The notes beneath the pieces are model-generated. The model saw nothing but the letters and a program-made list of their open reading frames with translations, did not search any database and was not told where the DNA came from. A stretch of 64,000 nt of DNA from CAYFWF01 sp964346815. Lineage in GTDB: Bacteria; Acidobacteriota; Aminicenantia; Aminicenantales; Aminicenantaceae. This document shows, piece by piece, positions 42,041 through 50,351 of this stretch. The stretch's first letter is position 1. Every line of letters begins with the position of its first letter. The stretch covers positions 5,581 to 69,580 of the forward strand of contig CAYFWF010000043.1 of the NCBI GenBank assembly GCA_964346815.1. The letters run 5' to 3'. A program made the position numbers and the translations under genes.

Positions 42041-42891
42041 AGGCAAAGGATTATCATCTTCATGATCCCACATGGTGTCTTGGATGTGGTATCTACGGGT
42101 TGTTTTCCAGCCTCAAAGCGGCCGCTGCCTCACTGCAATTGAAGCCAGAAGAGACCGTGATTGTCACTGGGATTGGCTGTCATGGGAGATTGAACAACTA
42201 TTTCAAGGCCTACGGCTTTCACAGTCTGCATGGGAGGGCATTGCCGGTGGCTACAGGGGTGAAACTCGCCAATGTCCAGCTTTCTGTGATCACAGTGAGT
42301 GGAGATGGAGATGCCTATTCCATTGGCCTCAACCATTTTATTCACGCGGTGAGAAGAAATGCGGATTTAACCTACATAGTTATCAACAATATGATTTATG
42401 CCCTCACTCAGGGTCAAACATCGCCTACGAGTCCATTGGGCTTCGTCTCCGGTTCCACACCACAGGGTTCAAAAGAAGTTCCTCTTGATGGACCGCGGAT
42501 GGCCTTTGTATCGGGAGGGACTTTTATTGCCAGAGGATTTTCTGGCTCCCCTAAGCAGCTCAGCGGTCTTATCGAACAGGGGATCCGGCATAAAGGATTT
42601 TCTCTTATCGACGTTCTGAGTCCCTGCGTAACCCACAACAAGGTCAACACGTACGATTGGTACAAAAAAAACACCTATGATATCAGCCAAAGACAAGGAT
42701 ATGATTCAGGAAACAGGGACTCGGCCTGGGAAGTTCTCAAAGATGAGGAAAGGATGGCTTTGGGGCTTCTCTTTAAAGACGCGAGGGCTTCTTATGAGGA
42801 GCTTGTGCTTCCCGATAAGAGACCTTTGTTTCAGAGCCGAATGACCATCGACCGGAAGGAATGGGAAAGAATTTTGGAAAAATTTGAATGA
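42037..42891 (+). CDS. 2-oxoacid:acceptor oxidoreductase, beta (TPP-binding) subunit
   Basis: 284 residues. Cys in T-W-C-L-G-C-G, then G-I-G-C-H-G-R, and the TPP/Mg motif G-D-G-D-A at about 90 followed 25-30 residues later by N-N: typical KorB/VorB/PorB. Only two Cys lie in the N-terminal cluster, and a third (G-C-H) completes a likely single [4Fe-4S] site. No delta (2x[4Fe-4S] ferredoxin-like) subunit is encoded beside it, as in two-subunit KorAB enzymes. Likely substrates are 2-oxoglutarate or branched-chain/aromatic 2-oxoacids from amino acids. Confidence 0.9.
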   Translation: MKAKDYHLHDPTWCLGCGIYGLFSSLKAAAASLQLKPEETVIVTGIGCHGRLNNYFKAYGFHSLHGRALPVATGVKLANVQLSVITVSGDGDAYSIGLNHFIHAVRRNADLTYIVINNMIYALTQGQTSPTSPLGFVSGSTPQGSKEVPLDGPRMAFVSGGTFIARGFSGSPKQLSGLIEQGIRHKGFSLIDVLSPCVTHNKVNTYDWYKKNTYDISQRQGYDSGNRDSAWEVLKDEERMALGLLFKDARASYEELVLPDKRPLFQSRMTIDRKEWERILEKFE

Positions 42892-42936
42892 AAAGATGAT
42901 CAAACAATTCACGTAATGAAAAAGGAGGAATATACA

Positions 42937-43155
42937 ATGAAACAAAAAGTAGAGAAAGTATTGGATAAGATCCGCCCTTCACTCATGGCCGACGGAGGGA
43001 ATGTCGAACTCGTAGATGTCGAAGATGGAAAGGTAAAAGTCCGGCTGACAGGAGCCTGTGGAGGCTGTCCGATGTCTCAGATGACTCTTAAGATGGGGAT
43101 CGAAAGGCTTCTCAAGCAAGAAATCCCTGAGATCAAAGAGGTTATCGCAGTATAA
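42937..43155 (+). CDS. NifU C-terminal-type Fe-S carrier (Nfu)
   Basis: 72 residues from ATG 42937 (AAGGAGG upstream). The sequence I-R-P-S-L-M-A-D-G-G-N-V-E-L-V-D and G-A-C-G-G-C-P-M-S, with a single Cys-x2-Cys, is the Nfu domain that dimerises to hold one [4Fe-4S] cluster. It opens the Fe-S/sulfur cluster: Nfu, IscS-like, IscU, TusA, NadA. Confidence 0.92.
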   Translation: MKQKVEKVLDKIRPSLMADGGNVELVDVEDGKVKVRLTGACGGCPMSQMTLKMGIERLLKQEIPEIKEVIAV

Positions 43156-43205
43156 TGGAAAGAACATGAACTGTATGCCAGATTAAAGAAAGAAAAAGAA
43201 AGAAA

Positions 43206-44387
43206 ATGAAAAGGATTTATCTGGATCATATCGCAGGCACTCCTTTGCATCCCACTGTGTTGAATGCCATGCTTCCTTATTTAAAGGAGAAATTCGGAAA
43301 TCCGCAGAGCCTTCACTCATTGGGTCAGGAAGCGCTGCAGGCCATCGAGGAGTCGCGGGAAAAAGTCGCTCATCTGATCAATGCCAAACCTTCCGAGATT
43401 ATCTTCACCTCAAGCGGCTCCGAGGCGAATAATTTTGCCTTAAAAGGACTCGCTCTGGCCCATCAGGGGCGCGGAAAACATATCATTCTCTCCTTGATAG
43501 AGCATCAATCTGTCTTGCATTCGGCAAAGAACCTGGAGAAATTCGGGTTTCATTTCACTCATATTCCTGTCGATAAATACGGAAGGGTGGATCCGAAGGA
43601 TGTCGATAAAGCCATCACCGGTGAAACCATTCTTGTGGCCATCATGTTCGCCAACGGGGAAGTCGGAACCATAGAGCCCGTCGGGGAGATAGCCGGCATC
43701 TGCCATGAGAAAGATGTCCTTTTTTTTACCGATGCCGTCGATGCCGTCGGAAACATTTCAGTGGACGTCAATACCCTCGATATAGATGTGTTAAGCTTGG
43801 CGGGGGATCAATTCTACGGGCCCAAGGGAAGCGCTGCCTTGTATTTGAAAAAGGGTATCAGAATCCTCCCCTTTATCGATGGAGGCATCCAGGAGAATGG
43901 AAGGCGAGCAGGAACCGAAAACGTGCCCGCCATCGTTGGTTTAGGAACAGCAGCGGAACTCGCTTTGGAAAAGATGGAATCTCGGGAGAAGAAGTTGAAA
44001 ACACTGAGGGATAAGTTGATTGGGAAGCTTCCCCAAGAGGTGGAGCATGTGTTTGTCACCGGACATCCCGAAGAACGTCTTCCCCACCACTGTAGTTTTT
44101 GTGTTGAATTTGTGGAGGGAGAAGCCATGCTTTTGAACCTGGATATGCAGGGCATCTCGGCCTCAAGCGGATCAGCCTGCACATCACGAGCCCTGAAGGC
44201 ATCCCATGTTCTTTTGGCCATGGGAATAGATCATGCGCGTGCTCAAGGTTCTTTGGTGTTCAGCCTTATAGAGGAGACAACCTCAGGAGACATCGATTAT
44301 CTTTTAGAGGTTTTCCCTCCTATAATAGAGAGACTCAGAAAAATGTCTCCACTTTATACCCAATATCTCGAGGAGAAAAAGAAATGA
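43206..44387 (+). CDS. IscS/NifS homologue lacking the PLP lysine
   Basis: 393 residues with the fold-type I NifS layout (Y-L-D-H, T-S-S-G-S-E-A-N-N, G-T-E-N, S-S-G-S-A-C). The canonical S-x-H-K-x-Y-G-P-K-G reads A-G-D-Q-F-Y-G-P-K-G: Gln202 replaces the lysine that binds PLP (E. coli Lys206), Asp201 replaces His205, Ala199 replaces Ser203, and Asp179 replaces Gln183. His100, Asp176 and the mobile-loop Cys325 are kept. Known family precedent: Archaeoglobus fulgidus IscS also lacks the lysine and has been described as donating a cysteine ligand to IscU rather than sulfur. A normal desulfurase is unlikely. It overlaps iscU by ATGA. Confidence 0.9.
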   Translation: MKRIYLDHIAGTPLHPTVLNAMLPYLKEKFGNPQSLHSLGQEALQAIEESREKVAHLINAKPSEIIFTSSGSEANNFALKGLALAHQGRGKHIILSLIEHQSVLHSAKNLEKFGFHFTHIPVDKYGRVDPKDVDKAITGETILVAIMFANGEVGTIEPVGEIAGICHEKDVLFFTDAVDAVGNISVDVNTLDIDVLSLAGDQFYGPKGSAALYLKKGIRILPFIDGGIQENGRRAGTENVPAIVGLGTAAELALEKMESREKKLKTLRDKLIGKLPQEVEHVFVTGHPEERLPHHCSFCVEFVEGEAMLLNLDMQGISASSGSACTSRALKASHVLLAMGIDHARAQGSLVFSLIEETTSGDIDYLLEVFPPIIERLRKMSPLYTQYLEEKKK

Positions 44388-44950
44388 TTTATAGCGAAAA
44401 AGTCATGGATCATTTCCAGAATCCCCGCAATGTCGGAACGATAGAAGATGCAGATGGAGTGGGCCAGGTCGGAAATCCGGTTTGTGGCGATATGATGACC
44501 TTCTACATAAAGGTCAAGGATAATCGTATCGAGGATGTGAAATTCCAGACATTCGGCTGTGGAGCTGCCATTGCTGTCTCCAGTATGGTCAGCGAAATGG
44601 CCATCGGAAAAACGATCGAAGAGGCCCTGAAAATCACGAACAAAAGCGTAGCAGAGGAACTCGGCGGTCTTCCCAAAAACAAATTGCATTGTTCCAATCT
44701 TGGAGCTGATGCCCTTCATAAGGCGATCGAAAACTACCAAGAAAAGCAGAGAGCCGAAGAGAATCTTCCAAAAGAATTGAAGGATGATAATTCGTGTTTC
44801 TGTCCTTACTGCGAGGGACCTATTGAAGGCATGGAGGATTACTGTGAGGTGTGTAAAGTAGAATTGGTAGATTGTCCTGAGTGCAGCATGCCGATGAACA
44901 AAAAAGCAGACAAGTGTCCTCACTGTGGAGCGACAAAAGTCAGGGTCTAG
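44384..44950 (+). CDS. IscU-type Fe-S scaffold with a C-terminal double zinc-ribbon tail
   Basis: 188 residues. Residues 1-125 are an IscU/NifU-N domain with all three ligand Cys (34 in N-P-V-C-G-D, 59 in F-G-C-G, 103 in H-C-S) and the Asp36 that favours cluster release. Residues 138-181 form an added tail with four C-x2-C pairs (140/143, 154/157, 164/167, 178/181), a likely pair of zinc ribbons or a rubredoxin-like site. Normal IscU is about 128 residues, so the tail is an extra module. It is coupled to the IscS-like gene. Confidence 0.92.
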   Translation: MIYSEKVMDHFQNPRNVGTIEDADGVGQVGNPVCGDMMTFYIKVKDNRIEDVKFQTFGCGAAIAVSSMVSEMAIGKTIEEALKITNKSVAEELGGLPKNKLHCSNLGADALHKAIENYQEKQRAEENLPKELKDDNSCFCPYCEGPIEGMEDYCEVCKVELVDCPECSMPMNKKADKCPHCGATKVRV

Positions 44951-44978
44951 GGATTTCGCAGAAGAGAAGACCGGAAAA

Positions 44979-45212
44979 ATGAGGGCCGATCGAACCTTAG
45001 ATTGTTATGGATTGCTGTGTCCTGTGCCGATCATACAGACAGCGAAAGCGATTAAGGAAATGAACAAAGGAGAAGTGCTGGAGGTTGTCTCCACAGATAA
45101 AGGGATCAAGGAAGATATGCCGGCTTGGTGCAGACAGACTGGCCAAAAATTTTTGGGGGTGGAAGAGCATGGGGATGTGTTCAAGGCCTATGTCAAGAAA
45201 ATCAAAGACTAG
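44979..45212 (+). CDS. TusA-family sulfur-transfer protein
   Basis: 77 residues from ATG 44979. N-terminal L-D-C-Y-G-L-L-C-P-V-P-I-I is the TusA signature (C-P-x-P; the active persulfide Cys is the second one), followed by a beta-alpha fold. TusA proteins carry persulfide between sulfur enzymes. Starting right after the IscU stop, it suggests a sulfur relay independent of, or replacing, the altered IscS-like protein. Confidence 0.88.
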   Translation: MRADRTLDCYGLLCPVPIIQTAKAIKEMNKGEVLEVVSTDKGIKEDMPAWCRQTGQKFLGVEEHGDVFKAYVKKIKD

Positions 45213-45282
45213 AGGATTGAGTTGTGGCACATAGCTGAAAAAAATAGAGTGACAAAAACAAAAACATATTCAGGGAAGGAAA

Positions 45283-46188
45283 ATGAACCAAAAAGACATC
45301 CAGGAAAGAATCAAGAAGTTGCGGGAAGAACGCCATGCCGCTATCCTCGCTCATAATTATCAGATTGGCGAGGTGCAGGATGTGGCCGACTTCATCGGCG
45401 ATTCGCTTGAATTGAGCCAAAAAGCCGCTGAGCTAGAAGCTGAGGTTATCGTTTTTTGTGGGGTCCATTTTATGGCTGAAACGGCCGCCATTCTCTCTCC
45501 TCAAAAGACTGTTCTGATGCCGGATATCCAAGCGGGATGTCCCATGGCAGACATGATCACTGCTAGAGAACTGATCGAATGGAAGCAGCAGTACCCCGGA
45601 AGAAAAGTCGTGTGCTATGTGAATACTTCTGCTGAGGTAAAGGCAGAATGCGATATCTGTTGCACGTCCTCCAATGCTCTTCGGGTTGTTGAGTCCGTAG
45701 AGGGAGATGAGATCCTGTTTGCACCGGATAAAAATCTGGCTGCCTATGTCGCTCGTTTTACCGAAAAGAAGATCATCCCATGGGATGGATACTGTTATGT
45801 TCATCATAACATTTCGGCCCGGGATGTCAGATTGAAAAAAGAGATGTTTCCAGAGGCTGAGGTATGGGTTCATCCAGAGTGCCGTCCTGAGGTCATCGAT
45901 CTGGCTGATAAGGTACTTTCTACTGGAAAAATGATCAGAGAAGCAAGCAATACGGCAAAAGCCGATATCTTAATTGGAACCGAAACGGGAATTATTTACA
46001 GGATGAAAAAAGAAAATCCTGAGAAAAATTTTCATCCAATCAAAGACTTAGCTGTGTGTGCGAATATGAAAAAAATCAATCTGAAAAAGGTATTGAGATC
46101 TTTAGAAGAAATGAAACATAGAGTCGAGGTTCCTCTTGAAATAAGCCAGAGAGCAAGAGGATCTATTGAAAAAATGGTAAAGATTTAG
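45283..46188 (+). CDS. nadA: Quinolinate synthase A
   Basis: 301 residues. The three Cys ligands of the [4Fe-4S] cluster are visible in I-Q-A-G-C-P-M-A-D, E-C-D-I-C-C-T-S-S-N and H-P-E-C-R-P-E; N-terminal A-H-N-Y-Q and H-F-M-A-E-T-A motifs fit. It condenses iminoaspartate with dihydroxyacetone phosphate to quinolinate for NAD synthesis. Its need for an Fe-S cluster fits its place behind the Fe-S assembly genes. No nadB or nadC is in the window; a salvage gene (NAPRTase) is at 50.3 kb. Confidence 0.95.
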   Translation: MNQKDIQERIKKLREERHAAILAHNYQIGEVQDVADFIGDSLELSQKAAELEAEVIVFCGVHFMAETAAILSPQKTVLMPDIQAGCPMADMITARELIEWKQQYPGRKVVCYVNTSAEVKAECDICCTSSNALRVVESVEGDEILFAPDKNLAAYVARFTEKKIIPWDGYCYVHHNISARDVRLKKEMFPEAEVWVHPECRPEVIDLADKVLSTGKMIREASNTAKADILIGTETGIIYRMKKENPEKNFHPIKDLAVCANMKKINLKKVLRSLEEMKHRVEVPLEISQRARGSIEKMVKI

Positions 46189-46316
46189 GAAGTTCTTATC
46201 CCTATTTTTTTGATGGGGTGGACACAGTGGGGATCAAGGGTCAGCCCAAGGAGCTTCATCTTGTACCGAGGAATACGGTCCAAAGGGGTACATTTGGCGC
46301 TTAAGGAGATTTCACG

Positions 46317-48437
46317 GTGAAACTTCCTCCCAAGATTCGGAAACGGGACGGTAATCTGGTTGATTTTGATGAGCAGAAAATCGTTCGTGCTGTGCAGAGA
46401 GCAGCTTTCGAGGTGCTTATGGATGAGGAGAAATCTGAGGAAATTGCGCGAACAGCCTCCCGAGGTGTCCTCACGAAGATCGCTTCATCCTATATTGAAG
46501 AGATCCCTACTGTGGAGAACATTCAAGATATCGTGGAGGAAGTCTTGATGGATATGGGATACCGCTCGATTGCCAGGAGCTACATTCTCTATAGGCAGGA
46601 GCATCAGTATATCCGTCGTGTCAAGGTGATCTATGGGGTAAGGGATGATCTCAAACTGCCTCTGAACACCTTGCTTGTCCTGAAAAAAAGATATCTGCTG
46701 AAGGATGAGAAACAGAATGTGATAGAAAGCCCCAGAGAACTGTTTTTTCGAGTAGCCAAGGCAGTAAGCGAAGCCGAGGATGATTTTCCATCTAAAATGA
46801 GGAAACAGGAGGTGGAGGAGAAATTTTTACGGATGATGAGCAGGCTGGAATTTATGCCAAATTCGCCAACACTTATGAACGCAGGAACATCCTTGGGACA
46901 ATTATCTGCTTGCTTCGTTCTCCCTGTTGAGGATTCTATCGAGGGGATCTTCGATTCATTGAAGAGTATGGCTCTGATTCATCAGACAGGAGGAGGAACG
47001 GGCTTTGATTTCTCCCGCCTCAGACCGGCAGGTGACCTGGTCTCGACGACAAAAGGGAGCGCTTCTGGCCCGGTTTCTTTCATGAGCATATTCAATCAGG
47101 CAACAGGCGTTATTGTTCAGGGGGGGAGGCGCAGGGGAGCGAATATGGGAATCCTGCGCTGCGACCATCCTGATATCGAGAGCTTTATCGAAGGCAAACT
47201 CGAAGAAGGAGCCTTTTCAAACTTCAATCTTTCTGTGGGAATAACCGACAGGTTTATGGAAGCAGCGAACAAGAATGAAAAATTTGATCTGATCAATCCA
47301 CGGACAAAAGAAAAGGCGAAATCTCTCAAGGCAAAATCTCTGTTCGACCTGATTGTTTATTCTGCCTGGCGCTCAGGAGATCCGGGATTGGTATTTTTGG
47401 ATGAAATCAACCGGTATAATCCAACGCCTCATCTGGGTCGAATCCAAGCGACTAATCCCTGCGGGGAGATTCCTCTTCTTCCTTATGAGAGCTGCAATCT
47501 GGCCTCTCTTGACATATCAAAATTCATGAAAAACGGAGCAGTGGATTGGGATAAGCTGGAGGAGGCTGTCCAATGGGGAGTCCGTTTTCTGGACGATGTC
47601 ATCGAAATCAACAATTATCCTTTGCCTCAGATCCAAGAGATGACCCTGGCTAACCGGAAAATTGGCCTTGGAATCATGGGATTCGCTGATATCCTTATAA
47701 AATTGGGGATTCCCTACACCAGCACAGAGGCTGTCTCTATGGCTTCCAAACTCATGAGTTTTATTCGGCAGGCTTCACTCAAAGCTTCGGCAGAACTGGC
47801 TGAAGAAAGAGGACCATTTCCTAATTATGAACGCTCGATTTATCCTCAAAAAAAACTTCGGCTTCGGAATGCCACGGTCAATACAATCGCCCCGACCGGA
47901 ACGATCAGCATCATCGCGGGATGTTCTAGTGGAATCGAGCCTTTGTTCGCATTGAGTTATGTCCGTAATGTTCTATCTGGAGCAAGGTTGTTCGAAACAC
48001 ATCCCTTGTTCGAAATGGAGCTTCGGCAGAGGGGGTTGTATTCCAAGGAACTCATGGCCGAGATCGGGAGGACGGGATCTCTCCAGGACATCGATGTCAT
48101 TCCAGATGATTTGAAAAAGATTTTCATCACATCCTTTGATGTCCCCCCAGAAGCTCACATCCAGATACAAGCTGCTTTTCAGGAACATACTGATAATTCT
48201 GTTTCAAAGACAATTAATCTCCCTTCGGATGGGACTGTGGAGGATGTCAGAAACATTTTTGCCCTTGCACATGAATTGAAATGCAAAGGCATCACTGTCT
48301 ACCGGTACGGAACGAAAAGGGGACAGGTCTTATCCTTCGATTCAAGATCCGAAGGAGAGCGGGAGGAGGATCTGAACTTCATCACTGCCGCATCCGAATA
48401 CTCAGGAGGCTGTCATTCCGGCCAATGCCTTTTCTAA
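46317..48437 (+). CDS. nrdJ: Class II (adenosylcobalamin) ribonucleoside-diphosphate reductase
   Basis: 706 residues, GTG start at 46317 behind AAGGAG. ATP-cone at about 1-95 (allosteric site), catalytic barrel with the redox Cys in Q-L-S-A-C-F-V, the radical-site segment N-P-C-G-E-I-P with E-S-C-N-L-A-S-L, and a C-terminal C-x4-C pair (G-C-H-S-G-Q-C). No R2 gene or activase is adjacent, consistent with B12 dependence. No cobalamin-riboswitch box was recognised in the 128-bp leader. Confidence 0.93.
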   Translation: MKLPPKIRKRDGNLVDFDEQKIVRAVQRAAFEVLMDEEKSEEIARTASRGVLTKIASSYIEEIPTVENIQDIVEEVLMDMGYRSIARSYILYRQEHQYIRRVKVIYGVRDDLKLPLNTLLVLKKRYLLKDEKQNVIESPRELFFRVAKAVSEAEDDFPSKMRKQEVEEKFLRMMSRLEFMPNSPTLMNAGTSLGQLSACFVLPVEDSIEGIFDSLKSMALIHQTGGGTGFDFSRLRPAGDLVSTTKGSASGPVSFMSIFNQATGVIVQGGRRRGANMGILRCDHPDIESFIEGKLEEGAFSNFNLSVGITDRFMEAANKNEKFDLINPRTKEKAKSLKAKSLFDLIVYSAWRSGDPGLVFLDEINRYNPTPHLGRIQATNPCGEIPLLPYESCNLASLDISKFMKNGAVDWDKLEEAVQWGVRFLDDVIEINNYPLPQIQEMTLANRKIGLGIMGFADILIKLGIPYTSTEAVSMASKLMSFIRQASLKASAELAEERGPFPNYERSIYPQKKLRLRNATVNTIAPTGTISIIAGCSSGIEPLFALSYVRNVLSGARLFETHPLFEMELRQRGLYSKELMAEIGRTGSLQDIDVIPDDLKKIFITSFDVPPEAHIQIQAAFQEHTDNSVSKTINLPSDGTVEDVRNIFALAHELKCKGITVYRYGTKRGQVLSFDSRSEGEREEDLNFITAASEYSGGCHSGQCLF

Positions 48438-48449
48438 ATGAGGAGAAAA

Positions 48450-49112
48450 ATGGAAAAAGCTGAGAGAAGAATTAGAGAAATCATTGATCTCTTGACAAAA
48501 GCCTATCCAAAGAGCCGGACAGCACTGAGGTTCGAAACACCCCTCCAGATTCTTGTTGCGACGATTTTGTCTGCTCAATGCACGGATGAAAAGGTCAACC
48601 AGGTCACACCGTTCCTTTTTCGTAAGTATCCGGCAGCTTTGGATTTTGCTCAGGCTGATCCCAAGACTCTAGAAGATGAGATTCGAGCCACAGGATTTTT
48701 CCGGAATAAAGCCAGAAACATCATAAATGCGTCAAAGAAGATAGTTGCGGACTTCGGTGGAGAAGTCCCCGATAATATGGCGTCTTTGATTACACTGCCA
48801 GGCGTCGCGAGGAAAACAGCAAACATCGTGCTCTCGAGTGCATATAAAAAATCTGAAGGGATTGCCGTGGATACTCATGTTAAAAGGCTCTCCCATAGGT
48901 TAGGTTTGAGTAATCATAAGAATCCAGATAAGATCGAACAGGATCTCATGGCAATTATTCCCAAGAAAGACTGGATCGATTTCAACTATATGCTGGTCAA
49001 TCATGGGAGAAAGGTTTGTCAAGCACGTAAGCCAAATTGTCCCGAATGCGTATTGAAACATCTTTGCCCTTCGGCAAAAGAATATTTTCCTGACCTGGAA
49101 TTGCCTCGTTGA
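48450..49112 (+). CDS. nth: Endonuclease III
   Basis: 220 residues from ATG 48450, chosen for the GAGGAGA just before it; an ATG at 48438 overlaps the ribosome site. Helix-hairpin-helix L-P-G-V-A-R-K-T-A with the catalytic Lys, catalytic Asp in A-V-D-T-H-V, and the C-terminal [4Fe-4S] loop C-x6-C-x2-C-x5-C (starting C-Q-A-R-K). It removes oxidised pyrimidines and nicks abasic sites. Transcribed directly after nrdJ. Confidence 0.95.
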   Translation: MEKAERRIREIIDLLTKAYPKSRTALRFETPLQILVATILSAQCTDEKVNQVTPFLFRKYPAALDFAQADPKTLEDEIRATGFFRNKARNIINASKKIVADFGGEVPDNMASLITLPGVARKTANIVLSSAYKKSEGIAVDTHVKRLSHRLGLSNHKNPDKIEQDLMAIIPKKDWIDFNYMLVNHGRKVCQARKPNCPECVLKHLCPSAKEYFPDLELPR

Positions 49113-49216
49113 GCCGGGATTTTTCTCGAGGTTCTACATTTTTGTTTAACATCCAGAAAATCATGGGAACATTTTGATAAGAAAGTTCATGAGATGTCGG
49201 TTGCTTGATGTTTGAT

Positions 49217-49244
49217 TTGTCGACTGCCGCAAGTTATATATAAT
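49217..49244 (+). promoter_or_regulatory. Candidate promoter upstream of amrS
   Basis: TTGTCG (49217-49222), a 16-base spacer, perfect TATAAT (49239-49244). About 60 bases of leader to the ATG at 49312. Confidence 0.45.
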
Positions 49245-49311
49245 AAGGAATGTAGCGGTGATGGAATGACTCAGCGGAAGCCGGCAAAATAAGCAGGGAA
49301 AAGGAATCAAC

Positions 49312-50331
49312 ATGGAAAAAGAAGCCATGCTTTATCGCACCTCAGAGGGGCAGAAAGTATCCTGCTTCCTCTGCCACCACAATTGCGAGATTGCGCCTTC
49401 TAAATTCGGTGTCTGTAGAGTCAGACAAAACAGAGGAGGAATACTTTATACCCAGGTCTACGGAGATGTCATTGCAGCCCATGTAGATCCCATAGAGAAA
49501 AAACCCCTCTACCATTTTTTACCAGGCACCCGGTCCTTCTCGATTGCGACTATGGGGTGCAATTTTCGATGTCCCTTTTGTCAGAACTGGCAGATTTCTC
49601 AAGTGTCGAAAAGAAAAGAATCTCTGGCTGCGGGTCAGGAGTTGCTACCGGAGGAAGTTATCCAGGCGGCAAAAAAACATGGCTGCCAAAGCATTTCCTA
49701 TACTTACACCGAACCCACAATTTATTTCGAGTACGCTTACGATGCAGCGAAGTTAGCCGAAAAGGATGGATTGGCCAATGTATTTGTTACCAACGGGTAC
49801 ATGAGCCGAGACGCCCTGGAGACGATAAGGCCTTATCTCAGCGCCTGCAATGTAGACCTTAAGGCTTTCAGCGAAAGCTTCTATAAGAAAATGTGCGGGG
49901 CTCGTCTGCAGCCGGTGCTGGATTCCATCCGTCGGATGAAAGACATGGATATATGGGTGGAAATCACCACTCTCATTGTCCCCGGCCAGAATGACAGTGA
50001 AGAAGAGCTCGCCCGGATAGCCCGGTTCATTTCAGAACTGGACCCGGATATTCCCTGGCATATCAGCCGCTTCCATCCCGATTATAAATACACCGACGCC
50101 CCCGCAACCTCTTTAGATTCGTTACGCCAGGCATACACCATCGGAAAAAAGGAAGGCATTCATTATATATATATCGGGAATGTCATTGGAGAATCTGAAG
50201 GAACAGTGTGCCCCAAATGCAAAAAAAATCTGATCCGCAGGCAGGGATTTTACCTCTCTGAGAATAAAATCAGAAATGGACGGTGTCCCTTCTGTCAGAC
50301 TTCGATAGCAGGAATTTTTTCAGATGTATGA
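49312..50331 (+). CDS. amrS: AmmeMemoRadiSam-system radical SAM enzyme (AmrS)
   Basis: 339 residues. N-terminal Cys-rich segment (C-F-L-C-H-H-N-C and F-G-V-C-R-V-R), radical SAM motif C-x3-C-x2-C in N-F-R-C-P-F-C-Q-N-W, partial TIM barrel with T-Y-T-E-P-T and H-I-S-R-F-H-P, and a C-terminal zinc-ribbon (C-P-K-C and C-P-F-C). The family is found with Memo and AMMECR1 homologues; neither is in the window. The molecular product is not established. The final bases overlap the next reading frame. Confidence 0.9.
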   Translation: MEKEAMLYRTSEGQKVSCFLCHHNCEIAPSKFGVCRVRQNRGGILYTQVYGDVIAAHVDPIEKKPLYHFLPGTRSFSIATMGCNFRCPFCQNWQISQVSKRKESLAAGQELLPEEVIQAAKKHGCQSISYTYTEPTIYFEYAYDAAKLAEKDGLANVFVTNGYMSRDALETIRPYLSACNVDLKAFSESFYKKMCGARLQPVLDSIRRMKDMDIWVEITTLIVPGQNDSEEELARIARFISELDPDIPWHISRFHPDYKYTDAPATSLDSLRQAYTIGKKEGIHYIYIGNVIGESEGTVCPKCKKNLIRRQGFYLSENKIRNGRCPFCQTSIAGIFSDV

Positions 50332-50351
50332 TTAGAGGATGGTTGAGATCG

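Noticed and set aside
46189..46316. Cobalamin riboswitch before the B12-dependent ribonucleotide reductase
   Set aside because: No B12-box-like sequence or matching core could be found in the 128-bp leader.
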